Source of the DNA: Rhea pennata
Taxonomy: Eukaryota; Chordata; Aves; Rheiformes; Rheidae
NCBI RefSeq assembly: GCF_028389875.1
Contig: NC_084677.1
Span: 7,420,017 to 7,484,016 of the forward strand
Reading direction: 5' to 3'
Length of the DNA stretch: 64,000 nt
Shown here: positions 50,101 to 60,783 of the stretch, piece by piece
Layout of the letters: every line of letters starts with the position of its first letter
Position numbering within the stretch: the stretch's first letter is position 1
Translations under genes and position numbers: made by a program
Notes under the pieces: model-generated
Database searches by the model: none
What the model saw: only the letters and a program-made list of their open reading frames with translations
What the model was told of the DNA's origin: nothing

Positions 50101-51607
50101 AAAAAGACCTTTTCAAATGGGAAGGGAACAGTGTTTAAACCATTTGACTTTAAAGGAGTAAGCTTTTGTTGTGCCAGTAGGAGGCAGGATTGTAATGATA
50201 ATAGAACAGTAAAGGTTTTGCAAGAAGTAAGCAATTAATGCTAGGAGATTGTGTGGCTAGAAACAAATGCAAAAAAAAAAAAAAAAAAAAAAAACTTGTT
50301 TAAGTCTTTCCATCTTCCCCCTTCTTTTCCTCTGCCAGGGCTTTCTCTCCTTTTCCTTGCTGTTGTACATGCTCTGTCTCTCCAAATTTGTCATGCCTAA
50401 AAATGTTTGAAAACATTATTTGCTAACAGGACTTAAACAGTTTTTATGCTTCCATACGGATACTTCAAGTGTAAGTAAAACTTCTTTCAGCAGGAAAGCT
50501 TTTACTTAAAATATATGGCATGTCTAAAGTATTATCTTAATACTCAAAAAAGAAAATACAATATTTTTTTTCTGCTGCTTGTTGATAATACATAAAGAAG
50601 GCTGAATCTGTGAAGCAGTACGCATATGCTTTATATGCCTAAACATTTATCTTAAGTCTGTGTTTAATATTTGTTAAAATTGATAATAGTTGAGTTTGAA
50701 GACATCTGCAGTTTTATTCATCTGTGCAGTGTATACCAGTTTTAAAACTAAGTAACAAAGTACATGCACAGGTTTGCTTTCTATCTGAACTGACCCCCCC
50801 CCCCCCAAAAAAAAAAACCTTTAAAAATGTCTAGAAATTATATCAGTGCACTAAAGATCCAAAGTAAATAAGCATCTTCCTAGATTTAATGGTAACCTCT
50901 GCAGCAATCCTTTCGATAGAACAAAAGTTGTTCTAAGTTGGTATTACTATAGTACAAGGAGTTGTTTTGTGCTTTGGGGAAGAGCATAGTGGATAGACAG
51001 AAATGAGGAATCAGCAATTTACTTAATCTTAATACATGGAAAGCAGATAATCTGTAACACTTCTGCTAGCTTAGAAACTGTACAAATAGTAGCAGCTCAG
51101 AAGTTTATATACTTGCACAAAGCAATGTTAGTATGAATAAAAAGTAACGCGTTTGTCCGTTGTCGTTGTCTAAATAACAGCTGTTTCTGTCTTGTCGCCT
51201 AGGCTCCCAAGCAGTTTCCACATCTTCCTCCGCTGCCAAGGATCCCTCCTTGTCCAGAACTCGCTGAAGAATTCAGAGACACTGTCCCTCCTCAGAAGCC
51301 TGAACTAAAAGTGGCTCAGGTGCAAAATCCAAAGGGGATTGGACTGTCATGGACCCTTAAGGAAATAGATCCAAAGTGTGCTCCTCTAGACAGTTATCAC
51401 TTGTACCTGTTCCGTGAAAACCCCAGGAACACTTCTGCATCACGTTGGAAGAAAATAGGCAAAATAAGGGCTTTGCCACTTCCAATGGCTTGCTCTTTAT
51501 CACAGTTCACTATCCCAGAGACATACTACTTTGCCATTCAGTCAAAAGATGTATGTGGACGTTACGGACCATTTTGCGATATACAGTCTATTACCTTAAG
51601 TCTTTAA
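34305..51607 (+). CDS. ATF7IP2: ATF7IP2 (MCAF2), activating transcription factor 7-interacting protein 2; spliced, 10 coding exons
   Basis: Ten exons with GT-AG borders join in one frame: 34305-35163, 37395-37528, 39272-39406, 39675-39758, 40945-41102, 45580-45641, 46199-46251, 48420-48483, 49895-49998 and 51203-51607. They total 2,058 nt, giving 685 residues; the human protein is about 682. Domains seen: a low-complexity polar N-terminal half (residues 1-286), basic clusters RKRV and KRVK (291-308) resembling a bipartite NLS, a heptad-like coiled coil (about 332-404), SIM-like VILIS (461-465) and VIDLTEEE (503-510), a proline-rich linker (about 556-581) and a C-terminal FN3 domain (about 582-685, with conserved CGRYGPFCDI). 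From family knowledge, ATF7IP and ATF7IP2 bind SETDB1 and, through FN3, MBD1 or other partners, supporting H3K9 methylation in the nucleus. The start is the first in-frame ATG of exon 2, with A at -3 and G at +4. Identity is firm; the N-terminal half is weakly conserved and rests on frame continuity. Confidence 0.94.
35560..35573. repeat. G14 run in ATF7IP2 intron 2
   Basis: A perfect guanine homopolymer on the coding strand. Similar runs occur at 49209-49220 (12 G, intron 9) and 32406-32421 (16 G, promoter island). Confidence 0.95.
37395..37528 (+). CDS. ATF7IP2: ATF7IP2 exon 3 (basic, NLS-like)
   Basis: Acceptor TTTACTTTCAG, donor GTACTT. Encodes residues 287-331. Two short basic clusters, RKRV and KRVK, lie 10 residues apart and fit a bipartite nuclear localisation signal. 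The exon ends in phase 0. Confidence 0.92.
39272..39406 (+). CDS. ATF7IP2: ATF7IP2 exon 4 (coiled coil, part 1)
   Basis: Acceptor with a long T tract (TTTTTATAG), donor GTAAGT. 135 nt, phase 0 at both ends, residues 332-376. Contains RKLEGLSGRIERAQ and a KKHEELA motif, which matches the conserved helical region of the ATF7IP family. Confidence 0.94.
39675..39758 (+). CDS. ATF7IP2: ATF7IP2 exon 5 (coiled coil, part 2)
   Basis: Acceptor TTCTGTTGCAG, donor GTACAA. 84 nt, phase 0 at both ends, residues 377-404. KKVSKLERRINTVIAFQKKV continues the heptad pattern of exon 4. Confidence 0.93.
40945..41102 (+). CDS. ATF7IP2: ATF7IP2 exon 6 (linker)
   Basis: Acceptor CTGCTCTGTCAG, donor GTAGGT. Encodes residues 405-456 plus two bases of codon 457. 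Ser/Asn rich with no domain recognised. It is supported by an open frame, good splice sites and correct phase with both neighbours. Confidence 0.87.
41103..45579 (+). other. ATF7IP2: ATF7IP2 intron 6, the longest intron
   Basis: About 4.5 kb with no coding exon found. A 128-codon open frame at 41618-42004 and open frames near 42.7-43.0 kb have no domain and do not fit the phase needed between exons 6 and 7. GC is slightly raised at about 42.6-43.1 kb. Confidence 0.6.
45580..45641 (+). CDS. ATF7IP2: ATF7IP2 exon 7 (SIM-like motif 1)
   Basis: Acceptor TGTTTATTAG, donor GTATTG. 62 nt, residues 457-477. Encodes SSDEVILISVE, a hydrophobic core flanked by acidic residues like a SUMO-interacting motif. 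It follows the longest intron of the gene (about 4.5 kb). Confidence 0.85.
46199..46251 (+). CDS. ATF7IP2: ATF7IP2 exon 8 (short linker)
   Basis: Acceptor TATGTTACAG, donor GTAAAA. 53 nt, codons 478-495. Polar sequence with no motif. Accepted because its phase exactly bridges exons 7 and 9. Confidence 0.82.
46556..46592. repeat. Overlapping perfect palindrome and hairpin in ATF7IP2 intron 8
   Basis: CTCCATGCATGGAG (46556-46569) is a perfect 14-bp palindrome. It overlaps AGTTTTCCATG / CATGGAAAACT, 11-bp inverted arms around a 3-nt loop (46568-46592). Confidence 0.9.
48420..48483 (+). CDS. ATF7IP2: ATF7IP2 exon 9 (canonical SIM)
   Basis: Acceptor TTTTTTTCAG, donor GTAAAG. 64 nt, residues 496-516. 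Encodes VIDLTEEE, a textbook SUMO-interacting motif (V/I-I-D-L-T followed by acidic residues), as found in the ATF7IP family. Confidence 0.92.
49895..49998 (+). CDS. ATF7IP2: ATF7IP2 exon 10 (linker)
   Basis: Acceptor CTTGTTTGCAG, donor GTACTC. 104 nt, residues 517-551. Polar and Ser-rich. The donor is followed by a T tract at about 50009-50030. Confidence 0.88.
50271..50294. repeat. Poly(A) run, 24 nt, in ATF7IP2 intron 10
   Basis: A perfect homopolymer. In the same intron a C13A11 tract lies at 50794-50817. Confidence 0.95.
51203..51607 (+). CDS. ATF7IP2: ATF7IP2 exon 11 (proline-rich linker and FN3 domain, stop)
   Basis: Acceptor CTTGTCGCCTAG. The exon carries 134 codons and TAA at 51605-51607. 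A proline-rich run (PHLPPLPRIPPCP) leads into a fibronectin type III fold with GIGLSWTLKEID, SYHLYLF, ALPLPMACSLSQF and YYFAIQSKDVCGRYGPFCDI. These are the most conserved family signatures and the main ground for the ATF7IP2 call. Confidence 0.96.
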   Translation, partial: APKQFPHLPPLPRIPPCPELAEEFRDTVPPQKPELKVAQVQNPKGIGLSWTLKEIDPKCAPLDSYHLYLFRENPRNTSASRWKKIGKIRALPLPMACSLSQFTIPETYYFAIQSKDVCGRYGPFCDIQSITLSL

Positions 51608-51915
51608 AAAAAACGCTTGAAGACCCAGACTACCTCAGCAACTGGTCTGTTGTTTCAGTGAGAAGTACTACATTCTTACTTGCAATAAGATTTGAATCAA
51701 AGTGTTATTTGTACTGCAGACAGCGTTAACTTCCGTATGTTTCCGGCTTGTTACCATCTTTCTTACATTACAAACTTCATTAGTTTTGTAAACTTATTTC
51801 TACAGCCTTAAAGATGAAGACTTTTTTAAAAAACTTACTTCCGCATTTTACTTTCTTGCATCTTTACTGTTACATTGGAAGGGATTATGGGCTATATGAA
51901 AGAATTGAAAATTCT

Positions 51916-51921
51916 AATAAA
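51916..51921 (+). other. ATF7IP2: Poly(A) signal candidate of ATF7IP2
   Basis: AATAAA lies 309 nt after the stop codon, followed by T- and TG-rich sequence suitable as a downstream element. A second AATAAA at 52177-52182 could give a longer 3' UTR. Confidence 0.6.
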
Positions 51922-54900
51922 AGTTTCTTCATTATTTTGAGTGGCATTAATGAACCATGATCTAAACTGTTTTGAATGCTGGCAAAGGGATAGGCTCACC
52001 TTTCTTACTCCTGTTTTTAAAACATGTAGGAAGATTTCTTTCATTGTTCCTAAATGGCACAAGCTTCCCAAGTTTAAGTTTTTAAAGATACGTTAGTTCA
52101 GACAACATTGCTGTAGTATCTGTTATTTTGAAGCTTCTAAGAACCACGTAAAATTGCCTGTTAATGTAGCTGTGATAATAAAATAGTTAATGCTTAAGAG
52201 CACAGTTCCTAACATTTGTACTTTTTTTTTCTTGTATGTTACCAAAATATGGTAAATTAACTCAAGTATATTGATGTAAATGTTCCAGACTTCTGTCTTG
52301 CAATGTTATTTCTGGTATTTACAGTTTATAAAGAATCTGAAAATATTTGTGGAGGAAAAAAATACTATCTGGATTAACAGCTGCTATTGAGTATTCCAGT
52401 GGTTTGGGCTTCTCCCCTTTGTTCCTATGATTAGAAGGCAGAAGTTTTATTGCTTTTGGGAGATTGTTTCTGGGGAGTGGGGGAGGTTTGTTTTTGGTCT
52501 GGATCAATCCAATCTTTGATCTGGACACTCATCATACAGATGAGTATCTGTACTGTTGTCATCTCAGTGCAAACCTGAAGCTTGGACAGAAGCATATGCA
52601 GAAGTCACTGGTCTGTGTCTAACATTAGTTCTCACATGGTCAGGCTTCTGAAATCAGTGCACTTGATCTCTTAAAATACACAGCTGTTCCTGCAAAATAG
52701 GAGAAGAGACCTTACCAATAATCTACTTACCACACGTCTGTGGATCTTTTACATTACTCAATAGCTATTCTTGGGGGACCACGCTCTTAGATGCTGTCTT
52801 GGCTTACCTGCAAGGCCTTTATTAGAGGGCAAAAATAACCAGCTTGTGTTTCTAATATGGGCAGGAAGAATTTAATTTTTTTCTGTTCACACATACACTC
52901 AACTGTGTCTCATCCAACATTGTGTAAATATATCCCAAGCTTAACGACAAGGTAAGACTGCTAAACATACTGAGCTTGGTATTTTTGTTTTAACTTTATT
53001 TTCATGTACAGTTGCAGAATATATATAAAGCATAGAAAACGGTATATTTTAAAGGTTTATTAGGTAGAAAGAATATCCTAAAACATCTTTGTCTGTTAAG
53101 ACTCTACTTCAAACTTTTTTGGCATTTGTTTTCTTGGTATACAGAACATTCACATCTCCTCTGTTTTATGTGGCATCACGTATACCTTGCTGTTTGTACA
53201 ATGTGGAGTATGTGTATGCTTTTCACTTTTAATTGGGACAGCGCTTTTACAGTGGAAGCAAGATGTGCACATGTACATATACATCTTCGTTTTAAATAAT
53301 GCTCTGTAAATGACCAAAGCAAGAACCTGAAAGAGCTTCTCTTCAAAACAATGGCACAACAGCTTGGCTTATAATTTCATACAACTGTCTTTTAGATATA
53401 AAGTAGTATTTTAAATCCAAATATTTGCTTTAAAATTTCCCTATTTGATGTTTGAATAAAACTTGCAAATACCTAGCTTACAGTCTGTCTACTTTCAGCC
53501 TTAGGCCTGCATCTGTTTGTTCAAAACAAATTCTGCTTGCTAACAAAATTTAGGTTTTGAGTGTATTTAGCAAACTGTAGGAACACTACTTTAGAGAAGT
53601 GGGCTGTTTATTTGAAACTTAGAGAGTTCCCACTAAGAGGGAAGAAGCCTGAAAAAATACTGGCATCATGCTGAAGCAAAAAAAGCACTTTGCTCAGGCT
53701 GATTTTTTTTTTTTTTATTATTTGTTGTCTTATTTGTATAATTAGTTATCATTTCCTGGTAGGCTTTATTTGCTTGCAAAAATCAAATCTTGCATGTGAC
53801 AGCATGTTAGGCTATTCAGGGAATACTGTTGTTCGGGTGAACAATATTATTTATGCTGGAAACAATTCTTACACAGTTAGTTGCCCAAACTTCTACTTTG
53901 TAAGAGATCAGGTATGAATTATCTGAAGATGAATGGGTCAAACCATTAGCTGATACATACTGCAGCATCAATTTCAATAGAACTATAGTATTTTGTAGTA
54001 ATGTATTTGTTTTGCATTAAGTGTAAAAGCTCATTCAAAACCTTTTTTTATTGCCTGTTATGGGTCCAGCTGTAGTGAGTGTACTGAAATAGATACATGG
54101 TTGGTGCTTCTACAAAGTCATGTCTCCATTTAAACAAAGCTGTGACTAACCAGAAAAAGACACTTCATTCATTCACACTGGTCTCCAGACTCCTAAATCA
54201 CCATCAGTCAAACCTAATATTACACTGCTGAGCATTTAAGCTTGGTATTACAGTACAAATTTAGCTCATTAAATAATTTAAAAATAAAAGTCACCAAGTC
54301 ATCTTGTTTTGAAAACCATCATGGAAATCAAACATAGTTATTACACCCCAATTTATTTAGTAGAAGTGCTTGGTACAAGTAAAATCTACAAGGGAATTTA
54401 GAATTAAATTTTTAAAGGCCAATTCCTAATGGGCAGATTCAAGGAATGCTTTCTGGAAATGATACATTAAACAAAGTTACTATATCAACATTCTGGTGTA
54501 GTAGATATGCTGAGTTATTTGGCCATAAAAAAAACTAAATTTGGTATTGCTGAATCTCTGACTTGCTTAAAAATTTGCAGGTGTAGGTAAGGTAACTATT
54601 CTTCTTCAGAAAGACTATGCACAATGCAAAAACGAAGGGATTAGGGATTGAATGGGGTATCTCTTAGCTGAGGCTATTCCAGTCCCAAGCTATGCAGTGT
54701 TTGGTAACTTCTCCTCCCAGAGGTTCTGTACATTTGATTTAAATATGAAAGAAGAGAATCATCTTCTAGAGTGAAAGAGGAATCATTTACTTCTGTGAAG
54801 CAAGTGGTTTTAATAAAAGCTTGATGGCACTTACTGCATATTACAAATAGCAGAAAGCTAGTCCCCTGCTAAAACATATACACTCAGTGCTGCTTTGGGC

Positions 54901-55349
54901 TTTTATAATTGTTTTTACACTGTGATCTGGGCTTCATTTTTCCCCCCTGTATTTATCCTATCCCAAAGGAGTAGACCTGGGACAAGAATATGGTTAGTAT
55001 ATTGCTTGCAAATTAATAACCACTGGCTTTATTTGTAAGCTACTAGAGGCCAGAAATAAACTGTTAATGTCTAGTTATGGGGAAAACATTTATGATGATG
55101 AAATATGTAAAGGCCAATTTTACAAATACGTAAAAGCTAACAACTTGTCTTTGTATTGCTTAGATCCCTGACCTGTAGATGCCAAGCATTCCAATAGACC
55201 TGCAAGGTTTTGTTCTGTTTCATATCAAGAACACAGTACATTTTTAGAGAAACAATAGCTTTACTACAAAACCATGTAAATGATTATATACAAAATGATT
55301 ATTGAAATTTGGTTTTGTACTGTAGTGACAAACAATTAGCTGCTGACAT
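51922..55349. other. Convergent ATF7IP2-EMP2 interval, including the EMP2 3' UTR
   Basis: No coding exon on either strand. The EMP2 3' UTR must start at 55349 and run leftwards. Several minus-strand AATAAA signals exist (plus-strand TTTATT at 53607-53612, 53056-53061 and 52995-53000, among others), so its end cannot be fixed by eye. The most distal ones would give a UTR of about 2.3 kb, leaving under 1.1 kb to the ATF7IP2 poly(A) site. A T tract lies at about 53703-53716. Confidence 0.5.
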
Positions 55350-55534
55350 TTATTTCCGCTTCCTTAGTACTAGGTACATAACACCACTGATCAGAGTAAA
55401 AGCAAATGCAATCCAGGCTAAGATGAAGGAATAGCCATACTGGCCTTGAGAAACTTCAATATTGTATTCATTGCTCTTGTGCAGTTCTTCATGCCTATCT
55501 GTATAAATGGAAGCTGCAATCATAACACACAGAC
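55350..55534 (-). CDS. EMP2: EMP2 last coding exon (TM3 end, second loop, TM4, stop)
   Basis: The minus-strand acceptor TTCTCCTCCAG borders 55534 and the stop TAA is at 55352-55350. Residues 107-167 include [18 protein letters not shown], an extracellular loop, a TM4 beginning [20 protein letters not shown] and the basic tail RKRK. Confidence 0.97.
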
Positions 55535-58500
55535 CTGGAGGAGAAAGAAAATAGTAAAACTTAGCATCTTAAAACAACTTAAATATGCATAACAACTATT
55601 CACTGTCTCTTCTGTCAGCTCCTGCCACTTGCACCAATATCCTTTTTTGTAGAGAACTCATTTTCCATACCCAAACTAAACTGGGAGAAGTTCAGGACAT
55701 GCTTTTCAGTTTTTTGGGCACGGATTAAATTTTAAAGTGCTGCTGTGTGCTCATGTTATTTGCAATGAAAACAATAATTCTAAGCATCTGGATAGTAAAG
55801 ACTAATAAAAATTATAGAAGTACCTGCCTGTGACAATCACAAAGTTGTTCAAGAAGTTTAGAATCTAATATTCTCTCCCTTCAAAGTTTAAATGACTACT
55901 TCTGAGCAGTAATAATGTTATCTATGTTTTAACTGTGTTTACTTGTATAGAGTAGAAAATTTTTAAGCGAATACGGGGCACAAGCTATGACCTCTGGAGC
56001 CCTCCCACTTTCTCATACTCCTGGTTGTTACTGAAACTTTTTCCTCTTCCTTTTCCTACTTTAAGACAAGCATCACTGATGTAACAAGTGTCAACAAATC
56101 ACTCACATGACAGGAGCTGGATAATAGAAGTTAACACAAATCTTTCTCCTTGTTTTAGTCGGAAGAGTTGAAGAATGAAAACCAGAAATGCCACACAACA
56201 GAAAATAGTAGACAGAATCATGGTAGCCTGAACAGCCTGAATTGATTGATAATCTGCAAAAATAAAAGCAGCCTTGATTAAAAATGCAATTCATCCTTTT
56301 ACCTACTCCTGCACTGAACAGAGGCAGAGCAGCCTAAGCTCTGTAAATTCATCAGATACACCTGTTTGCAGTATGTGCATTGCCTAGGATGGCTCTTCCC
56401 TGCTTTCTTTCTATTAATTCAGCCAATGGTTTAAGGACTTTCAAAAGCCTTTCCCTCCTCCCCCCCGCCCGCCATACCACACCCTCTGCTTCGATCTATA
56501 TACTAAAAGCATAGTTAAACTGCCAGGTGTCTAAAAGGGCTTACAAATGCAGAATCATGCTGTTCACATGACTTGGAGACAGCTCTAGCCAGTAAGATGT
56601 AAATGAACATGACTGCCGAACTCAGCATAAAACTTCTATTAGGTTCAGATTTTCTCCTGTCAGTTAACTCTCTAACCTGGAGCTAAAATAACTAATTTAA
56701 AAAACACTACATGAAGCTATCTTGCAAAACTTTGCTGTAATGATATGGACAAGTTAAGCTACTTAAATATGTTCTTTTTAGCTGCTCTCATCTGAGATGG
56801 CTATGCTGCCGTCAGTAGGTCTGTGAATAGCAAACAAATATCTGAGCTGTTTTTAATCTAGCTAGTTAACATACCTAATTTCCATGAACACATAACAATA
56901 AAGACATCAAACCCAGCTCAAATCTAGGTTAAATTCAAGTTATCTTTGACATGTCTTTGTGAAATGTGATCATCTTACTAATTGCAGTAACAGATATACC
57001 CTAGGGGCAGGTTTAGCTCAGCTGGTTAGAGCGTGGTGCTGCTTATGCCAAGGTTGTGCGTTCAATCCCCGTACGGGCTATGCTGAGGGTTGGACTAGAT
57101 GACCTCCAGAAGTCCCTTCCAACCTCACCATTCTATGATTTCTATGATTTAAACCAATTCCATGTACCTAAAAAGTAATGATTGTTTGAACATGGCTGTT
57201 TAAATCATCTACTCTTTTTTAATATATACACCAAGACTGAAAGCATATCATAAATGTATCAGTTAAGAAAACATTTTTATTTTATTTTATTCTGATAAAG
57301 CAGCAGAGATTAGACTGTGCTGTATGTTGTTGTATTCCCTATGTTAAAATTTTAGATTGTATTCTGCCCTCCTTTTGCCCCTTTGCCTCCCATTGGTACA
57401 CACATTTTTAGGTTCCTCTTTGAAAGTTAAATTATGACAGTCATATTCTATCACTTTAGAGCCACTTGCAAATGACTTTACTATTTTTACCTGGTTTAAT
57501 TTCTAAGCATTGCAGGTTGTTTGTTTTATTCTCTTCTACTATGCTTTCAAGTGCATTTGGTTGTTCTTCCTGTTTTCCTCTTACAAAAACTGTTTGCTTG
57601 TTCAAAATGAAAAGCAAATATTAAAGGTTTTACAAGACTTGAGTAGTTAAGGCATATAGTTTTTTGAACAAGTATGTTACTGCCCCTGCAAAATTTAGCT
57701 GCAATTTCACAGTATATCCTTCTAAAGGAACTATGAGACACTCACCATTGAATTGATCGGTAATAGCTGTACAAGTGGTAGTATTGGTGATGCATGTTCT
57801 CCAAACATCTGTAGAAAAATTATCTCCTACCCACCAGGCCTGCAAAACAGAAGTAAAAGAATCTTGCAGAAGAAATAAAACAAAACCCTGCTGGTTAGAC
57901 AGGTCAACTGGAATAAGCTTCTGTTCATTTTTGCTACTTAACTTTTCAAGTTTTCAGATCTAATGGACTCAAAAGAAATTCTTACAGGCTAAACCTTAAG
58001 GAAAAGAGCAAAACAGAGAGGAAACTCTTCCCTATCTTGAAACGGGTGTGAAACCAGAGGCCTCAGGGACCAGAAAACACTTTGTGTTCCCAATGCAGAA
58101 CTAGAAGTTTCCATTGCCACCGCTCAAGATCGGGACTTGGGAACTAATAGGCCGAGGGATGGGAGCAGAGGCATTTCTAAGTGTTTCCTGGTACATCTGC
58201 TATTGACTTATTTACTGAACAAGAACCTGAATGTTGCATCAGTTGGTATCTGTTTGGATATAAGTTAAAACAAGAGAACTCATAAAAGCTTGAACTTTGT
58301 GCTTATTTACTAGATGTTTTGAAGTAAAGGGTATTTTCATTTTAGACCTATGTGAAGTAAAAAAGAGAATTGGCAGGGATTACTCAATAGATAAGGTACA
58401 CAAGATCTACTTTGTTCTGTTGCCGATTCCAGCGTACTGTTCTTAGCAGCAGCATCCGGACCCCATTTGGAAAATGCAACTCTCAAAGGCACAACATTTT

Positions 58501-60749
58501 TTAACTTCTGGGAAATAGCAGAGTAATGTATCTGTGAAATAGAAGCCTTGACTATAAATTTCCTAGTTCCTGACATTAAATGAATCAATCTCAGCTTTTA
58601 TAACATAGCTGTACTTTCAGTGTGTAAGTGCAGGATGTATATCCTATGGCATCCGACTGGAAGTGGCTATTGGCTCATTAATATCCCACTGTACTACTGC
58701 TATTTCGATGTTTTAATATTTAACACAGAACAGTATTATAACAACTGAACAAATTTTTATGGCATCAACCCTGCAAATGCTGCAAGAACTCCACACAAGT
58801 GGTATTTCCTCAGGAAATCCATTCCAGTTACAATAGCTACCCAGGCCTTTGTTCTGACTCAAGTTGGAAAAATACAACTTTTAAATATGAATTCTGATAG
58901 TATCTGCTACTGGAAAAGATATTTGAGAAACCTTACAGATCACTGTGCAGCTTTTCCAACAGTACAGCAATAAAAAAAATGTAATGTGACATTAGGAGTA
59001 TGTGTCATAACACTGGAATATCAGGTTTAAGAAAAATCATTACTTTCCAGAATGAACTAAGTTACTCATTTGGATTTTGCAGTCCAAGTTCAATACATTT
59101 TTTCAACTTTGTATGCTGTATAATTCTTTCAGCATGATACTCATGACTATATAAACCTCTAAACACCACAAAATCTAACAGAAGGTGGTTAAAAAGTTTA
59201 AATGTTTAAATGTAAATAAAGACACGGAGTGCACATTTGGTTATTTCTACAATTCTATTTGTATGTAGAAGGTCTGATCTTGGAATAATTCGCTCTTCCA
59301 CTATCCTAACTCTCTAAATATTCAAAAGGAACAGGTTAAAACAACCTGCTTTTAGTGCTCAATTAATGACCTAATTCAATGCAACAAATCAACCAGCTGA
59401 CTGAAAGATAACATCTGAGCTCATACAATTTTGCAGTAAAGAGCTTTGGGTAATATATCCTTTCACTTAAAGCACAGTCTTGGAAAAGAGTATGGGATTT
59501 GAACCAGCTTCACTGAATATAGTGAAGTATTTCCAGTACAGATTTTTTTAATCCTAAAAGCCTGAGCACACACTTTCTTAGAGAAAGACAGACTCTAATG
59601 AGCAGTTAAAAATATTCTCGGGATAAGCAGGCAGTTTTAGAAAGATGAAGATTATGAAGAGCTAGACATAAATATTGGAAGACACCTTTTCTTTGTGACC
59701 AGAAAGAATTTCATCTGAAAAGCAACATGATTCTATAAGTCTGTGGTGAAATTACTTCAAGTAAATGAAAATAGTTAAATTCTTCTTGTCCCTTTCATAA
59801 TTTAATTAAGCATCTTGAATAGTCACTTCTAAGGAAAACACTTTGGCTGAAATAATCACTATGCATAAATCATGAGCTATTTGACTTCATACATGTAACA
59901 TAAAAAGGCAAGAGTTTTTTCCCTTTTTTTCCTCCGATCTAGCTGAACCAAGAGCCATAGCTCCACCCTCCAAGCATGGTTTGTAAACACACTCACTGGC
60001 TCTGAATCGCACAGGGAAGAAGATTAGCTGCATAACATGGACTCATACACAATGCCAAATACAAGCATGGCATTTACTGGTATTGTCTCATCCAACTAAA
60101 GCAACAACATGAATGTTTCGGGTAGGGAGTTTTTTAGTTGGTTTGGTTAGGGATTTTTTTCTTTTTTCTTTTTTTTTCTTTTTTTTGGGGGGGGGTATAA
60201 AAAAGTGTAAGTACAGCTAACAATATTAAATGCTATCAGTAAGCAAGTTTAAGGCAACTAGAGAGGCATTACTAATCGGATCAAATTATAAACACAACTA
60301 AGTGCAAATAACAATTTTATTTACACTTTAGAACAGCTCAATTTTGTGTGGCCTTGTGGGAAATGGGAGCTCTGATAAAGGTATTATGAGTACAGAAAAT
60401 GATACAACATAGTCCATGTAAGCTCACTGGTCCATTTTAGGTTGGCTTCAAGCAAAGTTGCCAGCTCTATTTTTAATTGCATAATTTTAAGTGTTATATA
60501 AGAAAAAAATTGCCTAGTCCTGAAGTCTTTTATACACTGCATATTCAAAACATAGTGTTTGTTCTGATAAAAAATAGTATCTAGAAAATCATCTGAAACT
60601 CAATAAGAAAAATTTGTATAAAGCTTCTGACAAAGCTTGCCCTACAGACAAACAGGAGAACTCAAACTTACATTGTCAATAGTTGAGATGAACAGCAGTG
60701 CTGCTGAGGTTATATGAAACACAATAATGAAAGCCAGAAGAATCAGCAT
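55350..60749 (-). CDS. EMP2: EMP2, epithelial membrane protein 2; four coding exons
   Basis: Minus-strand exons 60672-60749, 57746-57839, 56107-56253 and 55350-55534 join to 504 nt, giving 167 residues plus stop, exactly the human EMP2 length. It is a tetraspan protein of the PMP22/EMP/MP20 family at the plasma membrane, known from mammals to affect integrin and caveolin trafficking. Features seen: TM1 (about 2-23), a first extracellular loop with AWWVGD, VWRTC and C49 (the family W...W..C...C pattern), sequons N33-F-S and N45-T-T, TM2 (about 66-86), the highly conserved [17 protein letters not shown] between TM2 and TM3, TM3 (about 97-117), TM4 (about 141-161) and a basic tail LRKRK. The ATG follows untranslated sequence in the same exon. 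The gene converges on ATF7IP2, as in other amniotes. Confidence 0.97.
56107..56253 (-). CDS. EMP2: EMP2 exon encoding TM2 and the start of TM3
   Basis: Minus-strand acceptor TATTTTTGCAG, donor GTGAGT. 147 nt, residues 58-106. [15 protein letters not shown] leads into TM2, then [18 protein letters not shown], nearly invariant in EMP2. Confidence 0.97.
57004..57151 (+). mobile_element. tRNA-derived SINE with CR1-like 3' tail (TguSINE1 type), in an EMP2 intron
   Basis: The 5' part (about 57006-57080) follows tRNA-Ile, with A box TAGCTCAGCTGG, GAGCGTGGTGCT and a B-box region ending TTCAATCCCCGTACGGGC. It runs into GGGTTGGACTAGATGACCTC and CCTTCCAACCTC, a CR1 3' end, and ends in the CR1-type repeat ATTCTATGATTTCTATGATT. 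The anticodon loop has degenerated (GCT in the Ile AAT position) and the fused tail rules out an ordinary tRNA gene. It lies antisense to EMP2. No target-site duplication was seen, as is usual for CR1-driven insertions. Confidence 0.88.
57746..57839 (-). CDS. EMP2: EMP2 exon encoding the first extracellular loop
   Basis: Minus-strand acceptor TCTGTTTTGCAG, donor GTGAGT. 94 nt, residues 27-57 plus one base. Contains [13 protein letters not shown] and the second Cys, the family signature of the loop, with two N-glycosylation sequons. Confidence 0.96.
60152..60196. repeat. T-rich and G9-10 simple tract in the first EMP2 intron shown
   Basis: Runs of T broken by single C, then a run of G. On the EMP2 sense strand this reads C then A-rich. 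Confidence 0.85.
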
Positions 60750-60783
60750 CTTTGATGTGAGGAGGTTTTAATCTGAGACAAAT
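60672..60783 (-). CDS. EMP2: EMP2 exon with start codon
   Basis: The minus-strand acceptor TTTTTAACAG borders 60783. The ATG is at 60749-60747, after 34 untranslated bases, and the donor GTAAGT begins at 60671. Encodes residues 1-26: the first membrane segment ([20 protein letters not shown]) and the start of the extracellular loop. The acceptor shows that at least one untranslated exon lies upstream, at higher coordinates. Confidence 0.95.

Noticed and set aside
51445-51729. 94-codon open frame overlapping the last ATF7IP2 exon
   Set aside because: It is the shadow frame of the FN3-coding exon and has no family resemblance.
57006-57080. Possible functional tRNA gene
   Set aside because: The A and B boxes are recognisable, but the anticodon arm is degenerate, the acceptor end does not pair well and a CR1-like tail is fused on; it is a SINE.
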